From NCBI RefSeq assembly GCF_002096845.1, contig NZ_NCVK01000058.1, positions 62,001 to 126,000 of the forward strand: a DNA stretch of 64,000 nucleotides, written 5' to 3'. Source of the stretch: Streptococcus mitis. GTDB taxonomy: Bacteria > Bacillota > Bacilli > Lactobacillales > Streptococcaceae. The notes beneath the pieces were generated by a model. It searched no databases. It saw only the letters and a program-made list of their open reading frames with translations, and was not told the origin of the DNA. This document shows positions 62,495 to 64,000 of this stretch, in pieces (positions within the stretch are counted from its first letter, which is position 1; each line of letters begins with the position of its first letter). Both the position numbers and the translations under genes were made by a program.

Positions 62495-64000
62495 ATGAAC
62501 AACAACTTTAATAATTTTAACAACATGGATGATTTATTTAACCAATTGATGGGTGGTATGCGCGGATACAGTTCTGAAAACCGTCGCTACTTGATTAATG
62601 GACGTGAAGTAACACCTGAGGAATTTGCTCACTATCGTGCAACAGGTCAATTGCCAGGAAATGTAGAGGTTGATGGACAAATGCCACAACAGGCTTCAAG
62701 TATGAAACAAGACGGTGTCCTGGCTAAACTAGGTCGAAACTTGACTGCAGAAGCGCGTGAGGGTAAGCTGGATCCTGTTATCGGACGAAACAAGGAAATT
62801 CAAGAAACATCTGAAATCCTCTCACGCCGTACTAAGAACAATCCTGTTTTGGTCGGGGATGCAGGCGTTGGTAAGACAGCAGTTGTCGAAGGCCTAGCAC
62901 AAGCTATTGTAAACGGTGATGTTCCAGCCGCTATTAAGAACAAGGAAATCATTTCCATTGATATCTCGGGTCTTGAGGCTGGTACTCAATACCGTGGTAG
63001 TTTTGAAGAAAATGTGCAAAATCTAGTAAATGAAGTAAAAGAAGCAGGAAATATTATCCTCTTCTTTGATGAAATTCACCAAATTCTCGGTGCTGGATCT
63101 ACTGGTGGAGACAGTGGTTCTAAAGGGCTTGCGGACATTCTCAAGCCAGCCCTCTCTCGTGGAGAATTGACAGTGATTGGGGCAACAACTCAAGATGAAT
63201 ACCGTAACACCATCTTGAAGAATGCTGCTCTTGCTCGTCGTTTCAACGAAGTCAAGGTCAATGCTCCTTCAGCAGAGGATACTTTTAAAATCCTTCAAGG
63301 AATTCGTGAGCTCTATCAGCAACACCATAATGTCATCTTGCCAGACGAAGTTTTGAAAGCAGCGGTGGATTATTCTGTTCAGTATATTCCTCAACGTAGC
63401 TTGCCAGATAAGGCTATCGACCTTGTCGATGTAACGGCGGCTCACTTGGCGGCTCAACATCCAGTAACAGATGTTCATGCTGTTGAACGTGAAATTGAGG
63501 TAGAAAAAGACAAGCAAGAAAAAGCTGTTGAGGCAGAAGATTTTGAAGCAGCTCTAAACTATAAAACACGCATTGCAGAATTGGAAAAGAAAATCGAAAA
63601 CCACACAGAAGATATGAAAGTGACTGCAAGTGTCAACGATGTGGCTGAATCTGTGGAACGAATAACAGGTATCCCAGTATCGCAAATGGGAGCATCTGAT
63701 ATCGAACGTTTGAAAGATATGGCTCATCGTCTGCAAGATAAGGTAATCGGTCAAGATAAGGCAGTTGAAGCTGTAGCCCGTGCCATCCGTCGTAACCGTG
63801 CTGGTTTTGATGAAGGTAATCGCCCAATCGGTAGCTTCCTCTTTGTAGGACCAACTGGGGTTGGTAAGACAGAACTTGCTAAGCAATTGGCGCTAGATAT
63901 GTTTGGAACCAAGGATGCGATCATCCGTTTGGATATGTCTGAATACAGTGACCGCACAGCCGTTTCTAAGCTAATTGGTACAACAGCAGGCTATGTGGGT
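62495..64000 (+). CDS. clpL: ATP-dependent chaperone ClpL (cut by window end)
   Basis: 502 residues of an HSP100 protein in an open frame to the window end; full-length pneumococcal ClpL is about 700. The N-terminus is short and Asn-rich ([20 protein letters not shown]), without the double Clp_N repeat of ClpC, which marks ClpL. The first AAA domain has Walker [18 protein letters not shown] and Walker [15 protein letters not shown] short coiled-coil middle follows ([20 protein letters not shown]). The second AAA domain has [16 protein letters not shown] near residue 452. It refolds or disaggregates proteins without ClpP. ATG 62495 follows ATGAGGTAAAG. CtsR boxes upstream indicate heat control. 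Confidence 0.96.
   Translation, partial: MNNNFNNFNNMDDLFNQLMGGMRGYSSENRRYLINGREVTPEEFAHYRATGQLPGNVEVDGQMPQQASSMKQDGVLAKLGRNLTAEAREGKLDPVIGRNKEIQETSEILSRRTKNNPVLVGDAGVGKTAVVEGLAQAIVNGDVPAAIKNKEIISIDISGLEAGTQYRGSFEENVQNLVNEVKEAGNIILFFDEIHQILGAGSTGGDSGSKGLADILKPALSRGELTVIGATTQDEYRNTILKNAALARRFNEVKVNAPSAEDTFKILQGIRELYQQHHNVILPDEVLKAAVDYSVQYIPQRSLPDKAIDLVDVTAAHLAAQHPVTDVHAVEREIEVEKDKQEKAVEAEDFEAALNYKTRIAELEKKIENHTEDMKVTASVNDVAESVERITGIPVSQMGASDIERLKDMAHRLQDKVIGQDKAVEAVARAIRRNRAGFDEGNRPIGSFLFVGPTGVGKTELAKQLALDMFGTKDAIIRLDMSEYSDRTAVSKLIGTTAGYVG

Overview
The window looks like chromosomal DNA of a mitis-group streptococcus (Streptococcus pneumoniae, S. mitis, S. pseudopneumoniae or a close relative). 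Four BOX-type interspersed repeats (3.0, 12.1, 48.4 and 62.1 kb), an IS630-Spn1-like transposase relic, low GC, the gene content (ilvC-ilvA, glnPQ, uppP, dinB, pflB, trkHA, UPF0397 ECF cluster, ribU, pheST, rplM-rpsI, rsmH-ftsL-pbp2x-mraY-clpL) and the protein sequences all point there. From memory, several blocks that lie apart in S. pneumoniae reference genomes are neighbours here, so the order is not that of TIGR4 or R6. No rRNA or tRNA gene, CRISPR array, integrase or intact insertion sequence was seen.

Layout. 0-12 kb: the end of ilvC, ilvA, a gene-poor decayed stretch, a small conserved protein, a glutamine-type ABC transporter, a DUF2207 membrane protein, undecaprenyl-diphosphatase, DNA polymerase IV and pyruvate formate-lyase. 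12-23.6 kb: potassium uptake (trkH, trkA), a SAM hydrolase-family gene with an orphan ECF transporter, acetyltransferases, a candidate structured RNA, trmL, and FMN-riboswitch-controlled ribU. 23.6-31.3 kb: T-box-controlled pheS-pheT with an acetyltransferase between them, a NatAB-like exporter with a frameshifted permease, and rplM-rpsI behind an L13-type leader.

31.4-36.4 kb is accessory DNA: an IS630 relic, an XRE repressor with a long leader, a 357-residue protein with an Apea-like HEPN RNase motif, a frameshifted ImmA/IrrE metallopeptidase, the first 13 codons of a second hdiR gene, and an AAA/DUF4143 ATPase. 36.6-46.5 kb is a sugar-utilisation locus: a YesMN-type two-component system divergent from an ABC importer, a DUF624 protein and a GH31 glycosidase. 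A POT peptide transporter follows.

48.6-55.0 kb is an SOS-mutagenesis cassette (LexA-like self-cleaving HdiR repressor, UmuC-type polymerase, YolD-like and DUF5960 proteins). A three-gene restriction-modification module (C5-cytosine methyltransferase, adenine methyltransferase, HNH endonuclease) is attached to its end and sits between two diverged copies of the DUF5960 gene. The same palindromic operator-promoter drives both hdiR and the decayed ImmA gene 15 kb away, so two related damage-response loci appear to have existed here. 55.1-57.4 kb is a glutathione peroxidase/DUF3278 operon under a small XRE regulator.

57.5-64 kb is the division and wall cluster rsmH-ftsL-pbp2x-mraY, then CtsR-controlled clpL, cut by the window end. 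PBP2x carries Ala-338 in its active-site motif plus other changes typical of beta-lactam-resistant mosaic alleles. The most promising candidates for something little described are the XRE-HEPN pair and the restriction-modification module embedded in the SOS cassette.
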